42,525 nt of DNA from Bacillota bacterium (GTDB lineage: Bacteria > Bacillota > Clostridia > Clostridiales > Caloramatoraceae), in NCBI GenBank assembly GCA_023415335.1, contig JAEZLD010000032.1, positions 1 through 42,525 of the forward strand, written 5' to 3'. Positions 1-7,946 of the stretch are shown piece by piece. Under the pieces are notes generated by a model. That model was given only the letters and a program-made list of their open reading frames with translations. It had not been told where the DNA came from and did not search any database. Position 1 is the stretch's first letter. Each line of letters begins with the position of its first letter. The translations under genes were made by a program, and so were the position numbers.

Positions 1-388
1 TTTCAATTGTGTTATCGAATTCTTCCATGTTCATTGGAGTGTGCCGTTCACAAAGAACACGGAGAGCCATGACCTTTTCCTTTTCAACGGTTACCTCTTC
101 TGCATTTCCTACAATTATTGCTGATTCATACTCTGTTGAAAACTCGTTTTCCATACGGCGTGTGTTTCCAACACAGCACACGCATACACTAGGATTTGCT
201 TTAAGAATATCTACCTTCCTGCCTTCCCTGGCACAATGGAAGTACAGGTATTCACCAATAAGTACAGGGCTTACTGGAATACAATAAGGTTTGTTAGATG
301 AGTCTGTCATGGAAATAACTGCATATTCACATTTGTCTGCTATGGACAATGCAAAGCTAACATCCATTTCCCTATCCTTTCTTCTCAT
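1..388 (-). CDS. NimA/pyridoxamine 5'-phosphate oxidase-like flavoprotein, partial (C-terminus outside window)
   Basis: A reading frame from an ATG at 388 stays open to the window edge for 129 codons. The N-terminus starts MRRKDREM and includes the segments PYCIPVSP, YFHCAREGRK and EYESAIIVG. This pattern is typical of the split-barrel FMN-binding family that includes 5-nitroimidazole reductase-like NimA proteins and PNPOx-like proteins. A ribosome binding site (AAAGGAG) lies 11 bases upstream of the ATG. It follows the GH36 gene on the same strand but with a 114-base gap, so it may have its own promoter. Family membership is fairly clear; the substrate is unknown, and antibiotic resistance should not be assumed. 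Confidence 0.8.
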   Translation of the reverse strand, partial: MRRKDREMDVSFALSIADKCEYAVISMTDSSNKPYCIPVSPVLIGEYLYFHCAREGRKVDILKANPSVCVCCVGNTRRMENEFSTEYESAIIVGNAEEVTVEKEKVMALRVLCERHTPMNMEEFDNTIE

Positions 389-502
389 ACAATGTATATC
401 TCCTTTGTTTTTATTTATTGTACTATAATCGCTGTAATAATTCAGCAGTACTAATATAAGTATAATAAAGTAATCTGTGGAAGTATATGCTTTAAATACA
501 TA

Positions 503-2116
503 TTATAATCTTACTTTGATAGTCCCATTATCAGTTATAATTGAGGTGTATTTTCCTTTCTTATATACCTTTATTTCCCTCTTTTCCTTTCTGCCTAGTA
601 CTTCTTGTAATAATTTCATCTGCCATTCTTCATAGGTGGAAATATCATCAGAGGTGAAAAGTACACCTCCAAAAAGAGAGTTAACCCTTGCCAAAAGCTT
701 TCTTTTTGACCTGCTAAGCTTTATATTAGTATCACGAAGCAAAAATACATCAGGGTCATTTATAAATGCTCTTCCTGACAGCTGGCGCCTATATATGGTG
801 TTTCCAATGGCGTTTTTTGTGGAAACCCTCTCTCTATGGAGAAGCCTCATATAGGGCTTGTCATCATAATCCAGCCCTACATCGCAGCCTATACGGCAGT
901 AATCAACCTTTCCGAACGCCGGGAAAAGTGGAACGCCACATCCAAGCAGAAGTGTGTCTCCGGCACACTCCCTTAGAAAGTCCATTGCTTCGCACATTAT
1001 TTGCCCTCTGGTGTGACGCTCATCTGGGCTCAGACATACTGCATATAGAAAATCAAGCTTAAAAAGGTCAAAGCCCCACTCATGTATGGCTATATCAAAG
1101 CATTCTCTGATATAATCCCTTACCTGGTCATTATAAAAGTCCAGTGCATAGAAGCCACCCCAGTTGCCTCCAGCAATTACTGGTTTTCCGTCCGCACCCT
1201 TAAGCAGCCAATCCTCATGCTCCTTTGCAACTGTAGAATTAAATTCGCAGACAAAGGGAGCAAGCCACAGGCCTGGAAGCATTTTGTTTCTTTTAATTTT
1301 TTCTGCTATAGGGATCAATCCTCCAGGAAACTTTCTTTTATTAATAGAAGTCCAGTCTCCAACATGGGTCTGGTAGCCGTCGTCTATTTGGAACACATCA
1401 AAGCTGATAGGGCTTTTAACTGCTGCATCTATGTTTTCATATATGATATCTTCATTTATATTCTGATAATGATTATACCAGCTGGTATAGCCATTTATTG
1501 GCTTTGCCTTTGGTTTTGCTATGCCCATCATATTAAAATATTCGTCAAACACCTCTGCTTCCACGCCCCGGAGTAAAGCTATATCAAAGGCCTTGTAAGG
1601 CTTATTGACAACAAAGCCTTTACAATCCTTTGACAGGGTTATAGTGTTGTTTCCTGTATTAAAGTATAAGACAGTAAATCCTTCCCTCTCTGAAAGGGAA
1701 CCAATCAGCATATAGTCTTCATTGCGCCTTACGTATCCATAAGAAAACCCGTGTACATCTCCCTTTTTACCAGTATAGGTTGTAAAGTCATAATCACCAT
1801 AAGAGCCCATAATATACTTTTTCACTATGAATCTAGGAACACGCCTAAGTCCATGCATAGTGCAATGTGTAGTCATTTCATGGCTGTCTGTCCATGACTG
1901 ATAGCCATTGAGAAACAAGCAGTCATTCCTATTAAATTCATAATCATATGTTGCACTTATGCTTATAAGCTGTATGGAGTATTTTGGTATTATTTCAAAG
2001 GTAAGCCTGTTACTACTTTTAATGAATTCAGCCTTAAAATCTTCAAATTCACCATTACTGTCCACTTTCTTAAGCTTCTCAACATTTTGGCAAATATATT
2101 TTATTTCGAATACCAT
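503..2116 (-). CDS. GH36-type alpha-galactosidase-like glycoside hydrolase
   Basis: This 537-residue protein resembles the shorter GH36 (melibiase clan) enzymes that hydrolyse terminal alpha-galactosides. The barrel region begins near residue 208 (NGYTSWYNHY). It contains FQIDDGYQ (242-249), the nucleophile motif KLDFLYA with D355, and RIGCDVG with D412 as the probable acid/base. No signal peptide is visible, so the enzyme should be cytoplasmic and act on imported oligosaccharides. The ATG at 2116 has an AAAGGGTGA ribosome binding site located inside the 3' end of the preceding transporter remnant; the two overlap by 16 bases, which implies translational coupling. The exact substrate (galactoside or related) is inferred from family only. 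Confidence 0.88.
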   Translation of the reverse strand: MVFEIKYICQNVEKLKKVDSNGEFEDFKAEFIKSSNRLTFEIIPKYSIQLISISATYDYEFNRNDCLFLNGYQSWTDSHEMTTHCTMHGLRRVPRFIVKKYIMGSYGDYDFTTYTGKKGDVHGFSYGYVRRNEDYMLIGSLSEREGFTVLYFNTGNNTITLSKDCKGFVVNKPYKAFDIALLRGVEAEVFDEYFNMMGIAKPKAKPINGYTSWYNHYQNINEDIIYENIDAAVKSPISFDVFQIDDGYQTHVGDWTSINKRKFPGGLIPIAEKIKRNKMLPGLWLAPFVCEFNSTVAKEHEDWLLKGADGKPVIAGGNWGGFYALDFYNDQVRDYIRECFDIAIHEWGFDLFKLDFLYAVCLSPDERHTRGQIMCEAMDFLRECAGDTLLLGCGVPLFPAFGKVDYCRIGCDVGLDYDDKPYMRLLHRERVSTKNAIGNTIYRRQLSGRAFINDPDVFLLRDTNIKLSRSKRKLLARVNSLFGGVLFTSDDISTYEEWQMKLLQEVLGRKEKREIKVYKKGKYTSIITDNGTIKVRL

Positions 2117-2685
2117 GCTTTGTCGTCACCCTTTCCAATACTTATTGTTTTAAGCACTCCGTTTTCATTAAAACGTGAAAGTATAACTGCTCCAAGGAAG
2201 CATAAAATTCTGTCCATCTGGCTTTTACCAAGCTCTGGTATGAGTGCATTAAATGGAGTGCAATAAATAGTCATGAAAAGATAGAAAAGCAAACATGTTA
2301 TTAAAAGAAATACACTGTTCCATATACTCTCTCCATTAACAGGAGAGCAGAAAACAAGCACTGTGATTATTCCAAATGGAATTGCAATAGCTCTCATAAA
2401 TGGAATCCTTCTTCCATACTTATGGTGGCATCGGTCAGATTGGGCTGCAATAATAGGGTCTGTAATTGCATCAAATATTCTGCCTATTGCAGCAATGAGA
2501 CCTATCACGGTAAGTCCAAGAAATACTGCCATCTGCTTTACAAATATGGTCTGGCCTGATAGAATGGCACTTTCATCAGGCTGATAGAAGTAAACCAGCC
2601 AGTTTGATATGATTCCGGATAGTATTGACCATCCTAGCTGCCCTACTGCAAAAGGCCACAACACCTTGTTTGTTACGTTCTTCAT
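2101..2685 (-). pseudogene. GPH-family (MelB-like) sugar symporter remnant, internally deleted
   Basis: The 194-residue frame encodes the first four membrane segments of a glycoside-pentoside-hexuronide:cation symporter. It shows the family motif GRIFDAITDP followed by SDR and GRRIPFM, then TPFNALIPEL near residue 150. Intact members are about 450-480 residues. Just after the fourth segment (…GKSQMDR) the sequence jumps to FLGAVILSRFNENGVLKTI, which looks like the last membrane segment and cytoplasmic tail of the same family. A deletion of roughly 800 bases is inferred. The start is set at the ATG at 2685 because AAAGG lies 10 bases upstream; the GTG at 2703 precedes that site. Loss of function is likely, because most of the transport core is missing. 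Confidence 0.65.
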
Positions 2686-2710
2686 TTTAATCATACCTTT
2701 CACAAAATAA

Positions 2711-3358
2711 TCATTTAGATTTGATATATTCTAGTATCATTGAAATGATGAGCTTTACCTCGTCCTCAGCAGTAGAAAAGTCGTCAGATGGGAGTATTTC
2801 CCCCAGTACGAAGCGCTGGCACAGGTTCATAAGTGCATGAGTCAGGCTTTTATACACAAGCTTAAAATCCATGTCAGGCCTTAAGGTGCCATCTGAAATA
2901 CCATGAGCATATGCCCTTTCGAACAAAGGATAAATGTTCATAATGCTGCTTTCATATTCTGCAAGTTCATTCTTTGGTACCTTTTCCTTTATCATGTATG
3001 TATCAAATTCATAAAGAAAGCGCAGAAAATCCTTATGCTCTGAAAAAAGTACAACCTGTTTGCTTAGCAGCTGACTAATCTGCTCATAGCCTGTTTTGTT
3101 TTCATAATAAGCCTGGTGGAAAATATCATCAAAAAGCCCACGGACCTTCTCCCATTCATATATCCCTACTCTAATTACAATAGAAGTCTTTGTCACGAAG
3201 TATCTGTAAAGTGAAGCCACTCCAATTCCGGATGCTTTTGCAATGTCGGTCATTTTTACATTTTCTATTCCTTTAAGCAGGAAAAGCTCTGATGCATATT
3301 CTATGGCAGATTCCATACGCTCATTTTTTATACTTTCAAGAGAATTCTGATAATCCAC
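2711..3358 (-). CDS. TetR-family transcriptional regulator
   Basis: This 215-residue protein has an N-terminal TetR helix-turn-helix (KMTDIAKASGIGVASLYRYF) and a variable helical ligand-binding domain. The start is taken as GTG at 3358, because a perfect AAGGAGG lies 8 bases upstream; the longer open frame runs through the operator region and has no support. It is the first gene of a minus-strand unit with the symporter remnant and the GH36 enzyme, and it diverges from the glycosyltransferase-like gene at 3486. Two palindromes in the shared upstream region (3380-3416) are probable operators, so autoregulation and control of both directions are likely. The ligand is unknown. Confidence 0.88.
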   Translation of the reverse strand: MDYQNSLESIKNERMESAIEYASELFLLKGIENVKMTDIAKASGIGVASLYRYFVTKTSIVIRVGIYEWEKVRGLFDDIFHQAYYENKTGYEQISQLLSKQVVLFSEHKDFLRFLYEFDTYMIKEKVPKNELAEYESSIMNIYPLFERAYAHGISDGTLRPDMDFKLVYKSLTHALMNLCQRFVLGEILPSDDFSTAEDEVKLIISMILEYIKSK

Positions 3359-3379
3359 TTGACAACCCTCCTTTTTGTG

Positions 3380-3416
3380 TGATAGTATTGATATCAACTT
3401 GATAGTAATACTATCA
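3380..3416. promoter_or_regulatory. Tandem palindromic operators between TetR and the divergent gene
   Basis: TGATAGTAATACTATCA at 3400-3416 is a perfect 17-base palindrome around a central base. A related copy, TGATAGTATTGATATCA at 3380-3396, matches with 6 of 8 paired positions. The centres are 20 bases apart, about two helical turns. The outer halves also form a longer inverted repeat (TGTGATAGTATT at 3378-3389 against AATACTATCACA at 3407-3418). The site sits 19 bases upstream of the TetR start and overlaps plausible -35 sequences (TTGATA at 3399-3404) for the plus-strand gene. Binding by the adjacent TetR protein is inferred. Confidence 0.75.
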
Positions 3417-3485
3417 CAATTAAATATTTTTGTCAACTGACCATTGCTTTGCTTCAACAAAACCGCAATGAGAAGAGGTAATATT

Positions 3486-4928
3486 ATGGATAAGGCTAAG
3501 GAGATATTTGGTAACCTCTTAAGCAAAAGAGAATATAATAAAGCCTGCTCTGGCAAAAGAAGCTATGAGAAGAAGTTTGGCAATGATGAGAACAGGGAAT
3601 ATCATCTAAAACCAGAGGATAACCCTATTCTCGGAAGCCGCTTTAATACACATAACCTTATATTGTCAGATAAAGGCGAGCACATATTTGATGATAAGAG
3701 CATCATCATAGGTAACATAAGAATGGGCTTCGGGCATTATCGCATATCCATGGCAATGGCATCAGCTGCCCATGCTATGGGATATGAGCCCTATTGGCTG
3801 GATTTGCACTCCTTTATGGATACCAGCTGCGGCAAGGTAATACGCCACCAGAACTACCTCTATTCTCTCGGCTCCAGACTTTCGCAGAGGTCATCGCTTT
3901 TTAATATTTACTGGGAGAGGCTTAACAGCGAGGGCTTCAGGAAGCTTCCCTATAATGCTGCCGATCAGAAAAAAGCAGAGCTTCTGGCACCCATATGCCG
4001 TGCCCTGCCTAAGAATATACCCTATGTAGCCACTCATGTATGGCCAGCCCAGGCAGCAGTTCACGCAGGGCTTACAAATGTGGTTAATGCCATCCCTGAC
4101 AACTGGCCTATGGCCCTTCATTTATCAGAAGGGGCCAAGCATACTGTACAGACCCCATCAGCTTATTTAGGCTATAAGGCCCTTCGTGGCATGGCTAAGC
4201 ATCCTCTTAAGCCAATGCCTGAGGGTTCACTATACTATACCGGCCATTATATTGACCATGAGCTGGTGTCAAACATTGAAAAGGATTGTGAGGCTCGTTT
4301 AGACAGGTTAAAGAGCAGCAAGGCAAAGAGGTACCTTATGACTATTGGAGGTGCAGGCGCAGGCAAGGAGCTGTTTGTAGGGATGATTAATTCCATGCTG
4401 CCTGACATAGCCTCAGGCAAGTCAGTGCTTCTTATTAACTTTGGAGATCATAGGAAGGTATACGATGAAATATGTACTGAAATACCAGGCTTTTCATCCA
4501 TTGTAAGGGAACATTTCAACTGCTTTGCAGATACAGCAGAGTTTGCAGCTCATGCTATTGAAGGAGACATATCCGGAATACATGCCTTCTGTGACAGTGA
4601 CATATTCTCTGCAGTATACTCTACTAACCTTCTTATGCGTATATGTGATGTAATGATTACTAAACCTAGTGAGTTGGCATTTTACCCAGTGCCAAAGCTT
4701 ATGATTAAGCGTGTGGGTGGCCATGAGGCCTGGGGAGCCATAAGGGCAGCTGAGGTGGGAGATGGGACCTATGAATGTACTACCCTTGCTGAGATAGTTG
4801 CAATGATTAAGCTTATACAGGAGGATTCAGAGGTTATATCATCCATGTGCCATAATATACTTACGGCTAAGAATGCGGGCATATATGATGGGGCTTATAA
4901 TGTAATCAAGCTGGCAACAAGCAAGTAA
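3486..4928 (+). CDS. GT-B-fold glycosyltransferase-like protein (GT28/MurG/MGDG-synthase-like)
   Basis: This 480-residue protein has no signal peptide or obvious membrane segment. Near residues 76-86 it has GNIRMGFGHYR, the glycine-rich GxGH loop seen at the start of GT-B enzymes such as MurG and MGDG synthases. Near residues 390-420 it has ITKPSELAFYPVPK followed by GGHEAWGA, which recalls the C-terminal sugar-nucleotide binding region (SKPGG…E…P). The start is the ATG at 3486 behind AGAGGT; 14 codons upstream are open but lack a ribosome binding site. It is divergent from the TetR gene and ends in a hairpin terminator. Both donor and acceptor are unknown, and enzymatic activity is inferred from motifs only. 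Confidence 0.6.
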   Translation: MDKAKEIFGNLLSKREYNKACSGKRSYEKKFGNDENREYHLKPEDNPILGSRFNTHNLILSDKGEHIFDDKSIIIGNIRMGFGHYRISMAMASAAHAMGYEPYWLDLHSFMDTSCGKVIRHQNYLYSLGSRLSQRSSLFNIYWERLNSEGFRKLPYNAADQKKAELLAPICRALPKNIPYVATHVWPAQAAVHAGLTNVVNAIPDNWPMALHLSEGAKHTVQTPSAYLGYKALRGMAKHPLKPMPEGSLYYTGHYIDHELVSNIEKDCEARLDRLKSSKAKRYLMTIGGAGAGKELFVGMINSMLPDIASGKSVLLINFGDHRKVYDEICTEIPGFSSIVREHFNCFADTAEFAAHAIEGDISGIHAFCDSDIFSAVYSTNLLMRICDVMITKPSELAFYPVPKLMIKRVGGHEAWGAIRAAEVGDGTYECTTLAEIVAMIKLIQEDSEVISSMCHNILTAKNAGIYDGAYNVIKLATSK

Positions 4929-4963
4929 AGAAGGCTTAATTATTAGACATTAATAAAATATAT

Positions 4964-5006
4964 AAAGAATTGCTGCCCTTATGCGTTTTCCAGGCAGCAA
5001 TTCTTT
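4964..5006. terminator. Bidirectional intrinsic terminator between convergent genes
   Basis: A perfect 14-bp stem (AAAGAATTGCTGCC at 4964-4977 with GGCAGCAATTCTTT at 4993-5006) encloses a 15-base loop. T-rich sequence follows on the plus side, and A-rich sequence precedes it so that U residues follow on the minus side. It lies between the plus-strand glycosyltransferase-like gene and the minus-strand ferredoxin reductase gene, so it can serve both. Confidence 0.85.
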
Positions 5007-5021
5007 TACTTTGAATATATT

Positions 5022-6230
5022 TTATGCCTTAAATGGAGGCACATCAATACATATATTGCTTAGCGGGAAGCTACAGCAAGGGTGTATATAGCCATATTGC
5101 AAATCCGCCAGCCTACGGCCATCAACCTCCCTTGGCACATATACCTCTCCGCTTATAAGCCTTGAATGGCACCATCCACATATTCCGCTGCGGCAGTTAG
5201 CAGGAGCAGGTATACCCTGCCTCTCCATAGCACTAAGAAGGGTTTCATTTGCATTGCAGTCTATTACTGTAGTCTCACCGCATATTTCTACAGTAAGCTT
5301 GAAACTGCTTGTGGCTGCTTCCTTAGGATAATCAGCGTTCCTTTCAGGATTATGATACTCACCAAACAACTCATGACGTACAAATTTCCGTCTAAGTGCT
5401 AGCTTTTCAATTTCCTTATCTACAAAGCTGTACATGGCCTGAGGACCACATATGAATATGGAATATTCTCCGTAAGGGGCATACTTTTTAATCAGCTCTG
5501 ATGTTATAAAGCCTTTTTCACATCCCTCTGATTCTTCATCACTTAGTACGTTTACAAGCTTGAATTTAGAGCAGCTTGCTTCTATAGCTTCAAATTCTTT
5601 AAGAAACAATATTTCTGACTTTCTTCTGCTTCCATAAAGAAGTACAAGACTTATGTCCTCGTCTCCAACTGCTATGGCCTGGGCTAAGGAATAAAAGGGA
5701 GTGATTCCACTGCCTCCTGCCAAGCCAACTATGGTTGTGGCATCCCTAAGTGGTTCATAGGTAAAAACCCCCAAAGGAGCTGAGGCTTTTATGCAGGTGC
5801 CTATGGTCCAGTTGTCCAGTATATACTGAGATGCAAGGCCATCATCCACACGCTTTATTGTCAGCGTATACCTTCCCATGAGGGAATCCTTTGGTGAGGA
5901 GGACAATGAGTAAGGACGGGTAAGCCTGGCCCTTCCTATTTGAAGCTCTATTGACAGGTATTGCCCTGCACTGAAGTATGCAAGGGTATTGGTTCCACTC
6001 GTTGTATCAGGGACAAGCACATAGCTTTTAGCATCCTTCCCATGCTCTATTACCTCTGCAACCTTTAAGTGCTGGCAGTCAGGATGCAGAGCCTTTGCCA
6101 GCTGGTTTGGCTTGTAGGAATCAATTGTAGGAAGGGGTTTATAGGGAGCAGCTTGTATTTTCTCCTTTCTGTTAGGAACCACCTTCAGAAAATCCATCCT
6201 GCTTAGGGAACGTAGATTTGGTTTTGCCAT
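5022..6230 (-). CDS. FNR-type flavin reductase with C-terminal 2Fe-2S ferredoxin domain
   Basis: This 402-residue electron-transfer protein passes electrons from NAD(P)H through FAD to a 2Fe-2S cluster. In order it has an N-terminal extension of about 50 residues and an FAD-binding barrel with RPYSLSSSP (105-113). A nucleotide-binding domain follows with GGSGITPF (172-179) and CGP (261-263). The plant-type ferredoxin domain carries C346, C351, C354 and a fourth cysteine at 385 or 386. The domain order matches the PaaE/HCR-like reductases. The start is the ATG at 6230, preceded by AAAGGGGG; the preceding gene stops 2 bases away, so they form one operon. The partner is presumably the adjacent CrtI-like flavoprotein, which is inference from position. 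Confidence 0.9.
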   Translation of the reverse strand: MAKPNLRSLSRMDFLKVVPNRKEKIQAAPYKPLPTIDSYKPNQLAKALHPDCQHLKVAEVIEHGKDAKSYVLVPDTTSGTNTLAYFSAGQYLSIELQIGRARLTRPYSLSSSPKDSLMGRYTLTIKRVDDGLASQYILDNWTIGTCIKASAPLGVFTYEPLRDATTIVGLAGGSGITPFYSLAQAIAVGDEDISLVLLYGSRRKSEILFLKEFEAIEASCSKFKLVNVLSDEESEGCEKGFITSELIKKYAPYGEYSIFICGPQAMYSFVDKEIEKLALRRKFVRHELFGEYHNPERNADYPKEAATSSFKLTVEICGETTVIDCNANETLLSAMERQGIPAPANCRSGICGWCHSRLISGEVYVPREVDGRRLADLQYGYIHPCCSFPLSNICIDVPPFKA

Positions 6231-6232
6231 AA

Positions 6233-7750
6233 TCACATACCCCCTTTCAATCTTTTGACCACACGTTTCCCAACGGTGTCACCTGTAACATATGCACTAC
6301 TATAGCCATCTCCCCTGAATGCATGGCCTCCACAGAAGCTGAGATTTTTTATTGTGTACTCGTCCTTTTCTCCTGAAATTCGTGCAAGCAGGTTATCCCA
6401 ATTCGACAGCTTATATCCATATATTGTGCCTTCAGGAGTTCCCAGATATCTTGCAAAGGTAACAGGAGTTGCTACTGCTATCTCCTCTATGTGTGGCGTT
6501 ATACTGATTCCGGTTGTTTTTTCATAATCCTCAATGAAGGACCTGGCAATTTCATTCTTGTATTTCTTATAATCCTCAGGCTTTAAATCCTCTGGTATGT
6601 CAGAGCCGAATATGGGCATTGTAAAGAACATTGTACAGGTTCCCTCTGGAGAGCTGTCGGGAATCACCTTGTTCAGGCAGTTAACAATGTAAAGACTGTT
6701 GTTTTTTCTATCATCATACTGTTTTCTTGGATTTGCATGGGTCATAATGAATACAGTGTAGTCCTTTATACCAAGCTCCTCCATTGTACAGTCAAGTCCA
6801 AGATAAATAGTGGACACAGAAATGCCAAATTCCCTTGCATTGGCCAGCTTCAGGTCTATTTCCGGTATTTTAACTGATTTTGACATGTTGAATACATTAT
6901 TGGGGATTACATTTGATATTATCTCCTTAGCATAAAGGCGCTTTCCTCCTGCCACTACTCCACAGGCAGAACCGTCCGCATCATAAAGGAATTCGGTAAC
7001 CTCTGTGTTGTACCATATCTCTCCACCTGAATCCAGTATTACCTTGGCAAGTGCAAGGGAAAGTTCATGGGAGCGCTTATATGGCATGGCTGCTCCATCC
7101 ACCACATATGCATTAAGCATGTTGAGGAAATGCATGCAGTTAAGCTCATCTGTAGGTACACCAAGATAGCCCCAGTAGGTGTTTATTATATTACGGGCTT
7201 TTTCGGGTATTCCTAATGCAATCATAACCGCCTCTACCGAATGTGAGGCTATTTTCATGAAATCTCCATGCTGTGTCAGCATTACAAGCCCGTTAGGGTT
7301 ACCCTTCATTTTAGTAATGTATGCTAGTGCATCACATACCTTAGTATACAACTCAAACAGCTTATGCACACTTTCCCTGCAGCCAGGAACAGCTTCCTCC
7401 ATTGTATCGCAGAAATTCTCAACTCCAGCCTTAAGAGTAACGTCATAGCCATCGCGGCCCTTTACAATTGCTCTGAAGGTGTTATGCTCATAACGCCAGT
7501 CAACATGTGCACCCAGACTGTCAAATATTTTATATACTGTATCTGGGTTTTCCCTGCTTCCTACACTGGCAAGCTCATGAAGGGATGGTTCAAATTCAAA
7601 CCTTCCTCTCGTGAAGCTTGATGCACAGCCTCCAGGCAGATTATGCTTTTCAACCAGCAGTGTTTTGAGCCCGTTTGTTGCAGTGGTGGCCGCTGCAACA
7701 AGTCCGGCATTACCCGCTCCCACTACTATTACATCATATTGCTCGCTCAT
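6233..7750 (-). CDS. CrtI/phytoene desaturase-like FAD-dependent oxidoreductase
   Basis: This 505-residue flavoprotein begins with a dinucleotide-binding fold (VVGAGNAG at 10-16, with E34 ending the second strand) followed by GGCASSF. It ends with CGGHAFRGDGYSSAYVTGD, the second FAD-contact region typical of the CrtI/CrtISO and amine-oxidase superfamily. Such enzymes desaturate, saturate or isomerise hydrophobic substrates. No other carotenoid genes are nearby, so a carotenoid role is not supported. The ATG at 7750 has GAAGGAGGG 6 bases upstream. A good promoter lies about 40-70 bases upstream of the start. It is the first gene of a two-gene unit with the FNR/2Fe-2S reductase and is divergent from an AraC regulator. 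Confidence 0.85.
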   Translation of the reverse strand: MSEQYDVIVVGAGNAGLVAAATTATNGLKTLLVEKHNLPGGCASSFTRGRFEFEPSLHELASVGSRENPDTVYKIFDSLGAHVDWRYEHNTFRAIVKGRDGYDVTLKAGVENFCDTMEEAVPGCRESVHKLFELYTKVCDALAYITKMKGNPNGLVMLTQHGDFMKIASHSVEAVMIALGIPEKARNIINTYWGYLGVPTDELNCMHFLNMLNAYVVDGAAMPYKRSHELSLALAKVILDSGGEIWYNTEVTEFLYDADGSACGVVAGGKRLYAKEIISNVIPNNVFNMSKSVKIPEIDLKLANAREFGISVSTIYLGLDCTMEELGIKDYTVFIMTHANPRKQYDDRKNNSLYIVNCLNKVIPDSSPEGTCTMFFTMPIFGSDIPEDLKPEDYKKYKNEIARSFIEDYEKTTGISITPHIEEIAVATPVTFARYLGTPEGTIYGYKLSNWDNLLARISGEKDEYTIKNLSFCGGHAFRGDGYSSAYVTGDTVGKRVVKRLKGGM

Positions 7751-7791
7751 GTTTACCCTCCTTCTATATATAATTTAGTAACTATACCTTA

Positions 7792-7820
7792 TTTATATAA
7801 TACACGCTCAACCCTTTCAA
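7792..7820 (-). promoter_or_regulatory. Sigma-A-like promoter for the redox operon
   Basis: On the minus strand TTGAAA (7820-7815) and TATAAA (7797-7792) are separated by exactly 17 bases. The start of the CrtI-like gene lies about 40 bases downstream of the -10. The -35 box overlaps one arm of an inverted repeat, which would allow repression or activation from the divergent AraC gene. Confidence 0.65.
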
Positions 7821-7846
7821 CGTTATAGTTAAGTAATATCGTTGAA
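7816..7846. promoter_or_regulatory. Inverted repeat in AraC/redox divergent region, candidate operator
   Basis: TTCAACG at 7816-7822 and CGTTGAA at 7840-7846 form a perfect 7-bp inverted repeat with a 17-base spacer. Its left arm overlaps the -35 box of the redox operon, and the right arm lies about 35 bases upstream of a TATAAT (7883-7888) that could serve the AraC gene. AraC proteins more often bind direct repeats, so the protein that binds here is uncertain. Confidence 0.4.
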
Positions 7847-7946
7847 TTACAAATATAAAGTGGAATTTAAAAATATGTGCGATATAATGGAATGAGAGCA
7901 AACAATAGGGTAATTCTGGAGCAAATCTTATTTTTGGGTGATGTTA

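Noticed and set aside
3359..3556. Longer TetR start including a hydrophobic N-terminal extension
   Set aside because: The extension covers the operator palindromes and the start of the divergent gene and has no ribosome binding site; the GTG at 3358 has AAGGAGG.
6233..7750. Carotenoid biosynthesis locus
   Set aside because: No phytoene synthase or other carotenoid gene is present, and the CrtI-like fold alone does not define the substrate.
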